A stretch of DNA of 64,000 bases. Origin: Macrotis lagotis. Its lineage: Eukaryota; Chordata; Mammalia; Peramelemorphia; Peramelidae. The position numbers were made by a program, and so were the translations under genes. This document shows positions 34,830 to 47,249 of the stretch, one piece after another. The notes under the pieces were generated by a model. That model was given only the letters and a program-made list of their open reading frames with translations, was not told where the DNA came from and did no database searches. The number at the start of each line of letters is the position of its first letter. Within the stretch, counting starts at the first letter, position 1. Location: assembly GCF_037893015.1 (NCBI RefSeq), contig NC_133661.1:188858991-188922990 (forward strand). The letters run 5' to 3'.

Positions 34830-35735
34830 CTTCATTTTGCTAAGACATTGAGTTGGGGAATGGCTGGTTCATAGAGGTTTGGTGTTTGGATTCCTGGAGG
34901 ATTTATTCACTTAGTGTAATATCTCCAGCTGGGTAGTAGGGGGTGCTAGAGGTTTTAGTCACTGAGTGTAACGTCTCCAAGCTGAACAGTAGGAAGTGCT
35001 GGTTACTTTCTCTGGAGTGTCTGTGCCCTTGATTTTGAGCTTCTCCCTTGTCCTGGAGGGAGTGATTGAAGCTGTTAAATACTTTTGTCTTCAATCAATG
35101 GTGGGCTATGCCATGGGGTGAGGTCATCACTTTCCCTATAGTCAACTGGGGTGGTTCTACTGCTCACATGCCTGCTCCTAAGGCAGAAGTAGTATGTAAT
35201 TTTGTTTGTTCTGAGAAGAGGCTTCAGCCAAACTGGAGGCGTGGACTTGGAGTTTCTCTGGACCAGAGAAGCCTAATGATGATGTCCAGAGCTCTCCTGC
35301 ACTGAACTCCGCCCCCCCCCCCAAGCCATTTTGACAAACTCCAGAGACTCAGTGCCAGCACCAATGTCTCTGCTCCCTAGTTGATCCGGTGGTCAACCAA
35401 GTTCTAGCCCTGCTTCTGATCAAGTAGGTCCGGTTCTCAGGCTCTCAGAATTCTGAGCTCCATCCCTGCCACTAATCAAGCTGATTTATACCTGATGGGG
35501 GCTCCCAGGTTCTACCCAGTCCTTTGTTCCTGGCAGCATCTGCCATCTGTGACCAGACTCACCCACGACTGCAGAAGACAAATTCTGAATTAGATATTCT
35601 TTATCCTGGCTTTTCCTTCTCAGTTTTGTTGATCGAATTTTTTTAAGAGGTTTGTTTTTTATCATATATGGGGAAAGATCAAGAGATTTTAGAACTGTAC
35701 CTGTCTTCTCTCTGCCATCTTGGCTAGAAGTCTAT
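34830..35735 (-). promoter_or_regulatory. L1 5'UTR with internal promoter
   Basis: About 900 bp, GC-richer than its surroundings, ending at the element's 5' terminus. The complement of 35714-35724 is gccaagatggc, a YY1-type site in the position where L1 5'UTRs carry one to set the transcription start. Whether it is active is unknown. Confidence 0.65.
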
Positions 35736-38700
35736 AAGCTAGTTTAAAAGGTCATGATCCTCCATTTTCCTTTGTTGTTAACCTCTAATTGGGAATTTGT
35801 CCTTCAGTTATGTAAATTTCTGCTTCTCTTTTCTTTGTACTTTTTCCAAATAATAAGTTCTTAGAGCATCCTCCCTCCCCCTTAACCCCGAAATTTTTTT
35901 CATGGTTTTTTTTTATGAAATTTTTTCATCCATTTGCAGATGTATATTTTGAAGTTACAAAATTTCCCACCCCCCTCCCTTCCCACTGCCCTCTCTCAGA
36001 AGCACACAGTCAGGTTAGAATAGTACATACATATTTTGATAAACATGTTTACAAATTAGTAATTTTCAGTATGAGGATTTAGGATTAAGGGAAAGAGAAA
36101 CAGAAGAGATAATTCTTATAAATGTTCATCAGATTTGGAACACCTTTGGTTTTGTTTTTTTGTTTTTCTTTCTCTGCATGGGAACAATATAGTCCATAGC
36201 CAGTCAAATACAGTGGTCCTATCTCTCTGTTCTGCTTAGAGATGCTGCCTCCATCAAGGTTGTTGATCTCACAAAGTTTTTGGTGTGTACATTTTTCTCT
36301 AACATCAGATCCTGTAGTTCAAAACATGTTTCTCTAGAGTCTGATCATTTATGGTTTCGTATAGAATCCATAGTATTAATGAAGCATAACTTGCTTAGCC
36401 ATTACTAAATTTATGGGCATCCCCTGAATTTACAGTTTTTGCCACTATAAAAAGAGCTGTTATAAATATTTTAGAACATGTAAGACTTTTACCTTTTTAA
36501 AAAAAAATTTCTATTGGATATAGACTTAGAATTGGAATTGCTGGTTCAAAGGATATGGACAGTTTTATTGCTCTTTGGGCATAATTCCATATTCTCTCCA
36601 GAAACTTTGGATTCATGTACAACTCCACCAGCAATGCATCAATGTCCCAATCCTCCCACAACCTCTACAAAATTGATCATTTTCCCTTTTTATTATTTCC
36701 ATCAAGTTGATAGGTGTGAAATGATGCTTCATTGTTTTTTTTAATTTGCATTTCTCTAATCATTCATGATTTGGAGCATTTTTTTTTCATATGATTATAC
36801 ATAACTTTAATTTCTACATTTGAAAACTATCTGTACATATCCTTTGATCATTTATCAATTGAGGAATGACTTGTGACCTTAAAAAATTGATGCATCTCTT
36901 GATAGATTTTAGAAGTGAGACCTTTGGAAGAACTGGTTGTGAAGATTTTTGCACTTATTTCTGTTTTACTTATAATTTTGGCAGCATTTATTTTAAAAGT
37001 GCAAAAACTTTTTTAATTTAATATAGTCAAAATCATTCATTTGTCAATTTATAATATGCTCTAATTCTTGTTTGATTATAAATTTATCCCCTTTACATAG
37101 ATCTGATAGAGGAGTTCTTGGTCTGTTAATTTATCTATGGTATCACTCATTATATCTAAATCCTGTACCCATTTTACCTCATTTTGTTATAGGGCTTGTG
37201 GATTTTTGATGTGGATTTTTGACTTGTTTTTGCCATACTATTTTGCCATACTAATTTGACAATTTTTGTCAAATAGTGAGTTCTTATCCCAGAAGCTGAT
37301 GTTTTTGGGCTTGTCACATAGTAGATTGCTATAGTCATTTACTGCAACTTCTTTTGAATCTATCCTAATCCACTTATCCATTACTCTATTTCTTAACTGG
37401 TACCAGGCAGTGCTTTAGAGGATTGTTTTAGATCTGACAGAGCTAGAACACTACATTTTTTCACTGTTCCTTTGCTATTCTTGTTCTTTTGTTGCTTCAG
37501 ATGAATTTTGTTACTATTTTTTCCAGCTTAGTAAAGTAGATTGATAGTTTAATTGGTATGGCACTGAATAAGTAATTTAATTTGGATAGAATTGTCATTT
37601 TTATTATATTAGCTTGAATTAACCACAAGTATTTGACATTTTTCCATTTATTTAGTTCTGACTTTTTTGGGGATGAGCAGTACTTTATAATTGTGTTCAT
37701 ACAGTTTCTGAACTTGGTGAGGGGTAGATCACAAGTATTTAATGTTGTCTATAGTTATTTTAAATGAAATTTCTCTTTCTTTCCCTTTCTCTTAGGATTT
37801 GTTGTCCATATATAGAAATGTTGTTGATTTAAGTAGGTTTACTTTATATCCTGCTACTTTGCTGTATTTGTTAATTGTTTCAAAGATTTTTTTAGGATGA
37901 TTTTCTCAGGTTCTCTTAAACCATCATATTATCTGCAAAGAGTAAAAGTTTTGCTTCCTCAATGCCAAGTCCTATTGCTTCAATTGATTTTTCTTCTCTT
38001 ATTACTACTGTTAGCATTTCTAATGCTATACTGAATAATAATGGTCATAGTGGGCATCTTTGTCTCATCCCTGATTTTTTGGAAATATTCTGAGTTTATT
38101 CCCATTACATATAATATTTTGATGGATTTAAATAGATATTATTTATCAAGGAAAAATCCATTTATTCCTAAACCTTTTAATGATTTTAATAGGAATAGAT
38201 GTGTTTTATCACAGGCTTTTTTTTATCATCTATTGAGATAATCATATAATACATTTTGCTTTTGCTATTGATTTATTTAATTATGTTGAGTGTCTTCCTA
38301 ATATTGGTTCATCTTTGCCTATCTGGTTTAAATCCTACCTGAACATGGTGTATGATCCTATTAATAACTTGATATAGTCTCCTTACTAAAATTTAATTTA
38401 AAATTTTTTAAATCATTGTTCATTAGGGAGATTGGTCTATAATTTTCTTTGTCTGATTTGTTTCTTCCTGCTTTAGGTATCAGCTCCTTGTTAGTGTCAT
38501 AATGGCAGTTTGGTAGAACTCCTTACTCTCCTATTTTTAATATTTTATGTAGAATAGGAATTAATTGCTCCTTAAAAGCTTGGTAGAATTCACTTATAAA
38601 TCCATTTGGAGCTGGAAACTTTTTCTTAGCGAGTTTATTGATTGTTTCTTCAATTTCTCTTTTTGTGAAATAGGGTTATTTAAGTAATTTATTTCCTCTT

Positions 38701-39725
38701 CCGTTAATCCGGGCTACATGTATTTTTATAAATATTCATCCATTTCACTTAGGTTATAGAATTTATTAGCATACAGTTCAGCAAATTATCTCCACATTCT
38801 CTTCTTAATTTCCTCTTCATTGGTGGTTAGTTCACCTTTTTTCATTTTTGAATATTGGGTTATCTTCTTCCTTTTTAATTCAATCACATTTACCAAAGAT
38901 TGTTCTATTTTATTGGCTTTTTCATAAAACTAACTCAGTTTTATTTATGAAATCAGTGATTTTCTTGCTTTCTTTTTTATTAATCTACCTCATGATTTTC
39001 ACAGTTTTTAATTTGTTATTTATTTGAGGATCTTTAATTTTTCCTTTTCTAGCTTTTCAAGTTACATATCCAATTCATGAATTTCTTTCTCTATTTTATT
39101 CATATGGGCATTTAGAGAGATATAAAGTTTCCCCCCTAAAAACTGCCTTGATTGCATCCCAATAACTTTTGGTATAATGTGTCAGTATTATCATTTTCTT
39201 GGATATGATTATAGATTACTTGCTTTACTTAAAATAAAGATATTTCATTTTCAAATAGTTTTTAGTTTATCTTTTCATGACACTTTATTACTTGTAATTT
39301 TTATCTCATCAAGGTCTGAGTAGTGTTCATTTATTATTTCCACTTTTCTGCATTTGATTATAAGGATTTCTTTTTGTCCTAGCAAATGGTCAATTTTGGC
39401 AGAGATGCCATGTACTGCTGAAAAAAGTATATTCTTTTCTACTCACATAATTTTCTACAGCTATGTATCACATTTGTTTTATAAGATTTCGTTCATCTTC
39501 ATAACTTCATTCTTGTTTATTTTTTGGTTAGATTTGTCTAGTTCTGAGAGAGGAGTGAGGTCTCCCATTATTAAAGTTTTGCTGTCTATGCATCCTTAGA
39601 ATTCACCCAGCTTTTCCCCTAGGAATTTGGATGCTATACCACTAGGTACATACAATTTTAGTAATATTATAGTTTCAATTCCAATGGTGCCTTTTAAGAA
39701 GATGTAGTTTCCTTTCTTATCCCTT

Positions 39726-39995
39726 TTAATGAGATTGATTTTTGCTTTTATATTTGAGATCATGATCACTGCCCCTGATAGGTTTTTTTTTAATTTTATT
39801 TGAAGAATAATATATTTTGCTCCAACCTTTTACCTTTACCCGGTGTGTGTCTGTCTCCTTCAAAGATGTTTCTTGTAAACAGCATATAGTATGATTCTGG
39901 TTTTTAATCCATTCTGCTATCCACTTCTGTTTTATTGGACAATTCATCCCTTTCACATTTATAGTTACACTTACTATGTCTGTATTTCCCTCCAT
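39726..39995 (-). pseudogene. L1 ORF2 endonuclease start, fragment
   Basis: Ninety codons from MEGNTDIVSVTINVKGMN through LQETSLKETDTHRVKVKGW. The first Asn of the APE-like endonuclease fold (NVKG here, NVNG in the sister copy) and the LQET Glu are visible. It then runs out of frame. No activity expected. Confidence 0.8.
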
Positions 39996-41044
39996 GATAC
40001 TGTTCTCTATTTATTTTCTTTCTTTGCTTCTCTTTATTCCTCCTCACCAAAATTTAACTACCTTTGCCCTTTGAATTTTATTTTAAAAATTAATTTTCAG
40101 TTTATTTTCATTTATACTTTTGCCTTTCTGTTTCTTAGTCTCTTCTTCCCTTCTATTTCCCTTTCCCAATCGTCCTCTTCTCTCAAGTTCAGGGTACATT
40201 TTTAAACCCAAGTGATGATGTGTCCTATTCATTCTCTGGGCTAAACCTATTGAATAGAATTCATTCAGCATTCACATTCTCACTTCTTTCCCTCTAAAAT
40301 TATAATATTTGTTCTTCTTCCTTTGGTGTCATTTATTGCTTTAATACTATTAATCATGTATCATCAATCACAGTTTGATTATTTGATTGTTTGATAAGTT
40401 CATATTGATTGCTTGCTTGATTGCTTGATAAGCAGCTTTTAATCAAATTACAACAAATTATAATTGTAATCATTTGTACCTTACCCCCTTGTCAAGTATC
40501 TTTCAAGTACACACAATCCTCCTCATGAGCCAAAGTATCATCCAAAACTATATCATTTCTTGAGCTATTTGTGCCCTCCCCCCAAGAACTATTTTCTGTC
40601 ACACTTTATTTCCTCCCTACCCCTTCCCTTACTTGGGGTCAGGGTACTTAACCCCTTGTTAAGTGAAGCATGGATTAAGTCAAACCCTGATATAAATAAC
40701 TGCAAGAATCTTAAAGGTATCTAAGTAATGGAAGTTCTGAAGTTCACACCTGAGAATTTTGCAAAAGATTATAAGCTACAGAGACACTGATTCAGGCCCT
40801 TGAATTTTATGAGTCTTTTTAAACATTGTATTTGTTTTCCAATTATATACAATAATAATATGTCCCCATCATTTTTTGCAAGGCTCTGAATTCTACAATT
40901 CCCCCCCTCCCACCCCACCCCACAGAAGGCTGTCTGAGAGTCTCCACATTGTTTCGATGCCATACATTGATGTAAATTGAATTTTTTAAAAGTAAACATA
41001 AGAATAAATATAAACCCCCACCCAAGAAGATGAGAAACCTCAAG

Positions 41045-41048
<4 letters not shown>

Positions 41049-41090
<42 letters not shown>
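41049..41090. repeat. (GA)n microsatellite
   Basis: About 21 GA units in the 3' region of the HAL1-like unit. Confidence 0.95.
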
Positions 41091-41093
<3 letters not shown>

Positions 41094-41799
41094 TGTACTT
41101 CAGTCTGTGTTCAGATTTCAATGGCTCTGTATCTGGAGTGAGTTGCTTTCTTTATCACAAGTCCACCAAGGAAGTTGCTTCAGTATTTTTCCCACAGTTT
41201 CTATTACTAGTTCTACCTCCCCTCTATTTCTTCCCACTCTCATTTATTCTATGTTCTCTCTCCTTTCATCCTGGCCCTGTCCAAAATAGTGCTGAATCTG
41301 AGTATCCTCTCCCTTGATCTTCCCTCTCTTCTATCACCTATTCCCTCCTTCTCTCTCCCCATTCTCCCTCATCCCATCCCTTTACTCCCATCATTCTCCA
41401 GGGCAAGATAGATTTCCTTACCCTATTAAGTGTGTATGTCATTTCCTCCCTGAACCATTTCAGATGAGAATGAAGGTTCACTTATTCACCCTTACCTTAC
41501 CCCACTCCACTCCATTGAAAAAGCTTTTTCATGACTCTTATGTGAAACTTTTCAGCTTCTTCTTCATTTCCTCTTCCTTCTTCCTAGTATTTTCCCCCAT
41601 CACCCATTGACTCCATCCTTTTATCATATCATACCATTATATTTGACTTCTTCCTCTGTCCTGTCTATATATATGCTCCTTCTAACAGCTCTTATAAATG
41701 AGAAAGTTCATATGAGTTATCAATATCTTCTTCCCATGAAGAAATACAAATGCTCAAACATCATTTAGTCTTTCTCTTCCACTACTTCTGTGGTTCACC

Positions 41800-42790
41800 T
41801 GAGACCTGTACTTGGAGATAAAACTTTCTGTTCAGTTATGATCATCTGGATAGGAAAGTTTGAAAATCCCCTGTTTCACTGAAAGTCCATCTTTTCCCCT
41901 GAAACAGGATATTTAGTTTTGCTGGATAGCTGATTCTTGGTTGTAAACCAAGATCTTTTGCCTTCTGGAATATAATACTTTAATCGTTATGAGCCGTTAA
42001 TGTAGATGCTTCCAGATCCTGTGTAATACTGACTATGGAGCCTTGGTAGTTGAATTGGTTGTTTCTTGCAGCTTTTAGAATTTTCTATTTGATTTGGAAG
42101 TTTTAGAATTTGGCTATATTATTCCTGTAAGTATTTCTTTTGGGATCTCTTTCAGGGGGTGACTGGTGAATTCTATCGATTTCTATTTAACCCTCAGGTT
42201 CTAGGATTTCAGGGCAATTTTGCTGTATTATTTCTTGAAAAATGAAGTTGCAGCTCTTCTCCTGGTCATAGCTTTCAGATAGCCCAATAATTTTTTAATT
42301 ATTTCTTCTGGATCTGTTTTCAATGTTGGTTGTTTTTCCCATGAAATATTTCACATTTTCTTCTAATTTTTGAAAGAGTTTTAATTCTTCCTGATTTTTT
42401 GCAAAGTCATCAGTTTTCTTTAGTTCCATTTTGCATTTGAAGGAGTTATTTTCTTCAGAGAGCTTTTTTATCTCCTCTTCCAGGAGGCTAATTCTGCTTT
42501 TTAAGGCATTCTTCTCCTCATTTCCCTTTTCTTTTGTTTTTTCCATTAGACCTAAACTGGTTTTTAACATATTATTTTCTTCAGTATTTTTTGTATATCT
42601 TTTACCAAGCTTTTGTTTTGGTTTTCATGATTTCTCTGCTCTCTATTCCTCCAGTTCCCTTAATTGCTTTTCAAAGTGTTTTTTTTTGAGCTCATCCATA
42701 GTCTGGGCCCATTTTCTATTTCTCTTGGAAGTTTTGTATATAGAAGCTTCGACTTTTTCAAAATCTGAGTATGTGTTTTGATTTTCCATG
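41800..42790 (-). pseudogene. HAL1-like ORF1, broken
   Basis: The open part at 42295-42570 gives a heptad-type coiled coil (SRISLLEEEIKKLSEENNSF), a linker (KKTDDFAKNQEELKLFQKLE) and the RRM entry (ENVKYFMGKTTNIENRSRRN). Farther on, frameshifted sequence resembles the C-terminal domain (complement of tagctgattcttggttgtaa). Expected role is RNA binding and packaging. The frame is broken by stops and indels. Confidence 0.78.
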
Positions 42791-43959
42791 ATACTAAAGC
42801 AGTTCTCTATGGTCAGATTCTTCTTTTTCTGTTATTTACTCATTTCCTCAGCCCAAGACTAATTTACAGTATTTCCAAGGATCTGGGGTTTTTTTTTGGG
42901 GGGGGGGGAGATGCCCCACTGGGACCATTATTTCTCCAAGGTCTTATGCTCTCTAGCTTGTGCTTTGATATGTAGATGACCATAGCACTCCCCTCTGCTC
43001 TGGGGCTATAAGGAGAGATCCAGCTTGGTTATTTAATATAGAAGCCCAAAGGGCAATATCTGATTGTAGACAAACAGCAGAGTTCTAACCCAGGGAGAGC
43101 AGAGAAATCTCTGAAGACTTCCCTTACTGTCTCTGGGGATGCAGGCTGCTTTGTCCCAATTCTCCCTGCAGATTCTCAGGCTGGGGCTCCTCACTCCACA
43201 CTCATTCTGGTGGAGCAGAGCTCTCTCACCGCCCCTTCAAGCTGTTGCTGGTGATCTCTGGGCTGGGCTGGGCTGTGCTGCAATGCGGCTTTTTTCCCAA
43301 CTCCCATTCCTGGTGAAACACACCTTTGCCATGGAACATCTAAGTTATCTTGAACCAGGAAAATGTATCACTCAGTCTTTCTGTGGTTTCTGTCCTCTAA
43401 ATTTTGGATAGAGCCATCCTTTGTTTGTTTTTTGGGTGGTTTAGGGGGTCGTAGTTCCCAGGAGATGCTGCCTTCATGCTGGCATCTTGGCTCTGCCTCC
43501 AAGTTTATAAGTCTTAAAGGGCTCTAAGTACTGAGAGGCTCTGGAGGTCTCACCTGAGAGCATTAAAAATAATTGGAGGTTCCTGGAGACACTGACTCAG
43601 GATTGCCTGGTTCATGATGCCCTCCTTTGACAAAGTGCTAAGCACAGTATTATTAAAGTGAGTTAAAGGATAAGGAGACACTTGGTTTAAAGTTGAGGCC
43701 CTATGTTTTCTTCAGGGATTTTTGTCTCAGTCATAGTGATGTTTTCTTGGACCTCTTCAAAGGAGAGATTAGACTCAGTTATACCCATATCCTTTTGGTT
43801 CATTCTCTTCAATTATGTTCTACCCTTTAGTTTTCCTAAGAAAAATTCGAAAGAATGAGAAATATTATATCTTCCCTTTTAGGTTTTTATACAATTTGAT
43901 GATCCTGACCAATATTTGCATTGTTTTGATGTGTTTTGTTTTTCCCTTCCCCTTTTCTT

Positions 43960-44104
43960 TTTTTTTTACAAGGCAGTGGAGTTAAGTGACTTGCCCAAGT
44001 TCACACAACTAGGTAATTATTAACTGTCTGCAGCCAGATTTGAACTCAGGTCCTCCTGATTCCAGGGCTGGTGCTCTATCCACTGTGCAATCTAGCTGCC
44101 CCCC
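43960..44104 (-). mobile_element. WSINE1/Mar1-type SINE with TSD
   Basis: Poly-T, caaggcagtggagttaagtg, acttgcccaagttcacacaa, aattattaactgtctgcagc, tttgaactcaggtcctcctg, and a ctctatccactgtgcaatct end. Flanked by 43944-43959 and 44105-44120, matching at 14 of 16 bases. Confidence 0.92.
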
Positions 44105-44429
44105 CCCATTCCCTTTTCTTTTATCTATTTTTTTCTAGAGGGGTTTTGTGGATTCTTTCAATGTTAAACCCTAAACATCAATGTAAAAATCAACTACCAC
44201 TTTTATTCCAAAAATAGTGATATCTATGATCCCACCAAATAAGGATCTCATTATGAAAATAATCTATAACTTTTGTCTTTGCATCCCCATTGCCAAAGAA
44301 AGCATCAAAAATATCAAAAGCACTTAATAAAAGTATAATCTAATTGAAACTCACAATTCTAAATATTAAGAGGGGAGGCAGACTCTATGGGTGTCCTGGT
44401 TCTCACAAGGCCTTAAAAGAGTCAGCCAA

Positions 44430-45075
44430 GTTCTCTGTGAGGACATAGTATTTTTCATCTTTTGGCATTGTCCTAGGATCATTGCATTCCTGAAATTAGC
44501 CATATCATTCACAGTAGATCATCCTTCTACTATTATTGTTACTATGCACAGTATTGTCTTTGTTTTGCTTATTTCTTTGAAAAAGTTCATAAATCCCAGG
44601 ATTGTATGAAACCATGCTGCTTGCCATATTTTATAGCATAAAAGTATCCTAAAACAATTCTATTCCAAAATTCTTAATCAATTTCTTCAGTTGATGTGCA
44701 TCCACTCTTATTTCCATAAATAAAAATGTGCTTTAAAATTATTTTTGTACAAAATCCTCTTTGTTTTTTTAAGTCACTTTGGGTTATAGACCTAGCAGTG
44801 GTATCACTATATCAGAGGGCATGCCCAGCTTTATAACCCTCTGAGCATACTTCCAATTTGTTCTCTAAATATTGGGATCAGTTCACAACTCCCCCAGCAG
44901 AGTTTTAGTGGCTCTGTTTTCCACATCCCCTATAATGTTAATCATTTTACTGTTCTGTCATGTTAACAAATTGATAGGTGTGAGATAATATCTCAGAACT
45001 GTTTCATTTTGCATTTCTCTACTCAACATTGATCTACAACATTGTTTTTTTGATACATTAAATATGTATATACAT
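44430..45075 (-). mobile_element. Old L1 3' region fragment
   Basis: The + strand reads the complement of an L1 ORF2 C-terminal/3' region: gttatagacctagcagtggt, tcacaactcccccagcagag, gttgatgtgcatccactctt, gcatttctctactcaacatt. More diverged than the family A and B copies. 5'-truncated. Confidence 0.7.
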
Positions 45076-45599
45076 TAAGTAAAATAATCTCAAAGATTGA
45101 CAAGTATATCCCCTGTCCTCACTGAAAGTATGTAGAAAAATCAATCACTATTTTTTAAGTAATTCATTTTCCTGCCCAAATTAACTGAGATAATTCAACA
45201 GTAAGACCTAGTACAGATTGGACCGAGAGACACTTTAAGACCTCAAGTCAAATTTAGGAATAGCAAAGTCAAAATTGTCCAGAGAGAGAAGTATAGCCAG
45301 GCTTAGAAAACTTAGGAAGTCTGCAGGAGAGTTTTATTACTTGAGGGTGGGCACAGGCAAGGAATGTAGGAGGAGCACTAGTGTGGACTTAGAAAAAGTC
45401 AAAACAATAGGAATAATAGCATCCAAAGTTTACAGCCAAGAGACAGAAATGGGGTTCAAACAACTAGACAAAAGGGTTCCTTTGCTGATTCTAGAATTAG
45501 TTGGTGCTTATTATAATGCTATAAACATGAGTAGTTTCTGGTAGTAGTTCCAAGATAAAGAGGAAGGCTTATGATCAAATACATAGGAAGAGACCCTGG
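45076..45599. other. Gene-free stretch, possible old L1 5'UTR
   Basis: Purine-rich on the + strand and adjoining the old plus-strand L1. It may be its 5'UTR but the match is too weak to call. Confidence 0.35.
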
Positions 45600-46291
45600 T
45601 CTCAATTCCAAGGGCAAAAGGAGCATTCGAACTTATGAGTATTAGAAAACAAGGGCTTTCCTGGATAAGGACCAGAGAGCAGACCAAGATGTCAGTGATC
45701 AGAAATCAGAGGTCACACCTCTTCCAGGATAACACCACCTTAAAAGCCACAAAAACATGCAGACTCACAGACGGAGCTCTCAAAACAGCAACATGAAAAA
45801 GCCTAAAACTAAGCACAGTGCTTCCTCACCCCATGGGAACAGAATCCAATGTAAAGTTCAAAGTCAAAAAAATAGAGTAAAAATATGGGTAAATAATTTT
45901 TAAAAAGAACTTCACCATAAAAAGCTACTACAATGTCAGGAAAGACCAAGAGATAAACTCAAAAAGATGAAAGTGTAAAAACAGTTATAAACATCTCAAA
46001 GAAAAATTCTAATTAGACCCAAAGGAGTTCCTGGAAGAGTTAGAGAGATAAAGTGTGTGGGGGGAACAAATTGGGAAAAGAAATGAGAGTCATGCAAGAA
46101 AGTCATGAAAAGAGAACTAACAGATTAGTAAAAGAGGAACAAAAGAAGACTGAAAATAAAAGAATTGGTCAAATGATAAAAGAGACACAAAAAATCCACT
46201 GAAGAAAAGAGCTCCTTAAAAAGAAGAATCAGATAAAAGGAAAGTGATGTATATAATTCACAAAGGAAAATAATTCCTTAAAAATTAGAAT

Positions 46292-47249
46292 GGGGGGGGG
46301 CCCTCCAGTGCCCCCGCCGAGGGGCGCGTCCCCAGATTAGACCGGAGAATTCATTTCTCTGGAATCGCGCTCCGGCCATTCGCCTACCAGGAGCCAGCGT
46401 CACTCAAGCCCAGCACGAGTGCGCATCACACGGCGATCCAGTCCTGCGCAGCATGTACATTCCTATGGGAAACGAAGATTAGAAATGGTTTTGTTCATCA
46501 CACCTTGCTACAAAAGCGACCCCCTCCGCACGCACACAAAGCGACCCCCGACGATGGAAAGGAAATCATTTTTCCCATGGTAGAAGGTTTTCAAAGGGCT
46601 TCATGACAACAAAAAAGTTAAGACTCCCACTTCAGCTAAATGAAGACTAGAAGGCAGAAATGTCTGAGGCAGCAGAAAGGGGGCTCCAAGAGCTCCCAAG
46701 GGATGACAAACAAGGGAGAAGTGAAACAACCCAGAGGAGGAATGCAGCCAGAAGCCCCAGAAGAAATGCTTTGACCGGAGGAGCAGATATTCCATGTCCC
46801 ATGTGTGAATCCTCCTGCAGAAATATGAGACATGAGAGTCTATCCTGATGTAGGTCCCTGATGCTTTATCCTTATACATGTTTTCTCTTTCCATGCATGG
46901 AAGGTGTATTTTTTGCATGAGGAAGAACGATCTGTATTTAAAGGGAAAATGTTCCATTGAAAATCTTTTTTCCAACCACATTACTATTTCATTAAGTTAC
47001 TTTATTTTCTGTGTCCTCTGGCAGATTAGAGGAAAAATAGACACATCTGTGGAGAATTGTGACCTGTTGTTATTTTTGTGAATATGAGCTCAGAGAACAT
47101 CTTGAACCTGGGGTAGCTATTCTGGGGATACTGTATGTGAGAGGGGGTGCCACAATTCCTACAATATGATGATAGTGAAATAGTCATGGGTATACTAGTG
47201 ATTTTGATGATTTCTTAAGAAATAAAGAATTATATTGGAATATCTAAAA
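46292..47249 (+). pseudogene. Processed retrocopy of an unidentified mRNA
   Basis: A ~955-bp block interrupts L1 ORF1 and ends with AATAAA (47221-47226) 20 nt before an A run (47246-47255). Its first ~270 bp are GC- and CpG-rich (cgaggggcgcgtcccc, gaatcgcgctccggcc), unlike anything nearby, as for a 5'UTR from a CpG-island promoter. L1 sequence stops at aaaattagaat (46281-46291) and resumes with aaaaatagaat (47250-47260), a likely target-site duplication. In the + frame a 17-codon stretch from 46602 (MTTKKLRLPLQLNED) reaches a tag at 46647-46649, then continues in the same frame for 62 codons from 46660 (MSEAAERGLQELPRDDKQGR ... DIPCPMCESSCRNMRHES) to a stop at 46848. The parent gene is not recognised. 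The retained CpGs suggest it is younger than its host L1. Confidence 0.68.

Larger units (their letters stand above)
28631..35735 (-). mobile_element. Full-length L1 LINE, family B, with TSD
   Basis: Complete minus-strand order across about 7.1 kb: 3'UTR (28631-29000), ORF2 (29000-32850), a purine-rich spacer (pyrimidine-rich on +, 32850-33830), ORF1 (about 33830-34820) and a GC-richer 5'UTR ending in a YY1-like gccaagatggc. A perfect 11-bp target-site duplication, aagctagttta at 28620-28630 and 35736-35746, proves one insertion event with an intact 5' end. A SINE with its own TSD sits in the spacer (33286-33438). Both ORFs carry several stops and frameshifts, so it cannot move itself. Confidence 0.95.
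40818..43500 (-). mobile_element. HAL1-like LINE (ORF1 only), full length
   Basis: Read 5' to 3' on the minus strand: a 5' end with gagccaagatgcc (complement of 43482-43494), a GC-rich 5'UTR (to about 42790), ORF1 (42790-41800), a short purine-rich spacer, a (GA)n tract and a LINE 3'UTR ending at 40818. There is no ORF2. The second unit at 53641-56766 has the same order and an alignable spacer-to-3'UTR junction (41107-41290 against 54215-54390). This argues for a family of half-L1 elements over a chance ORF2 deletion. Such elements would need L1 enzymes in trans. Confidence 0.78.
35895..44165 (-). mobile_element. L1 LINE, family A, interrupted composite
   Basis: The left part 35895-40817 holds the 3'UTR (complement of agaagcacacagtcaggtta), ORF2 and the ORF1-ORF2 spacer. 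The right part 43501-44165 resumes the spacer and a remnant of ORF1. ORF2 begins at about 39995 with an endonuclease start (DIVSVTINVKGMNCPIKQK, then CCLQETSLKETDTHRVKVKG at 39726-39995); the RT and C-terminal parts are badly broken. A 2.7-kb HAL1-like unit (40818-43500) and a SINE (43960-44104) interrupt it. About 380 bp of ORF1 is missing near 44120 compared with the sister copy at 20600-21030. Confidence 0.85.

Noticed and set aside
46601-46981. 126-codon open frame on the minus strand in the retrocopy
   Set aside because: The poly(A) signal and tail show the retrocopied mRNA runs on the + strand, so this frame is antisense.
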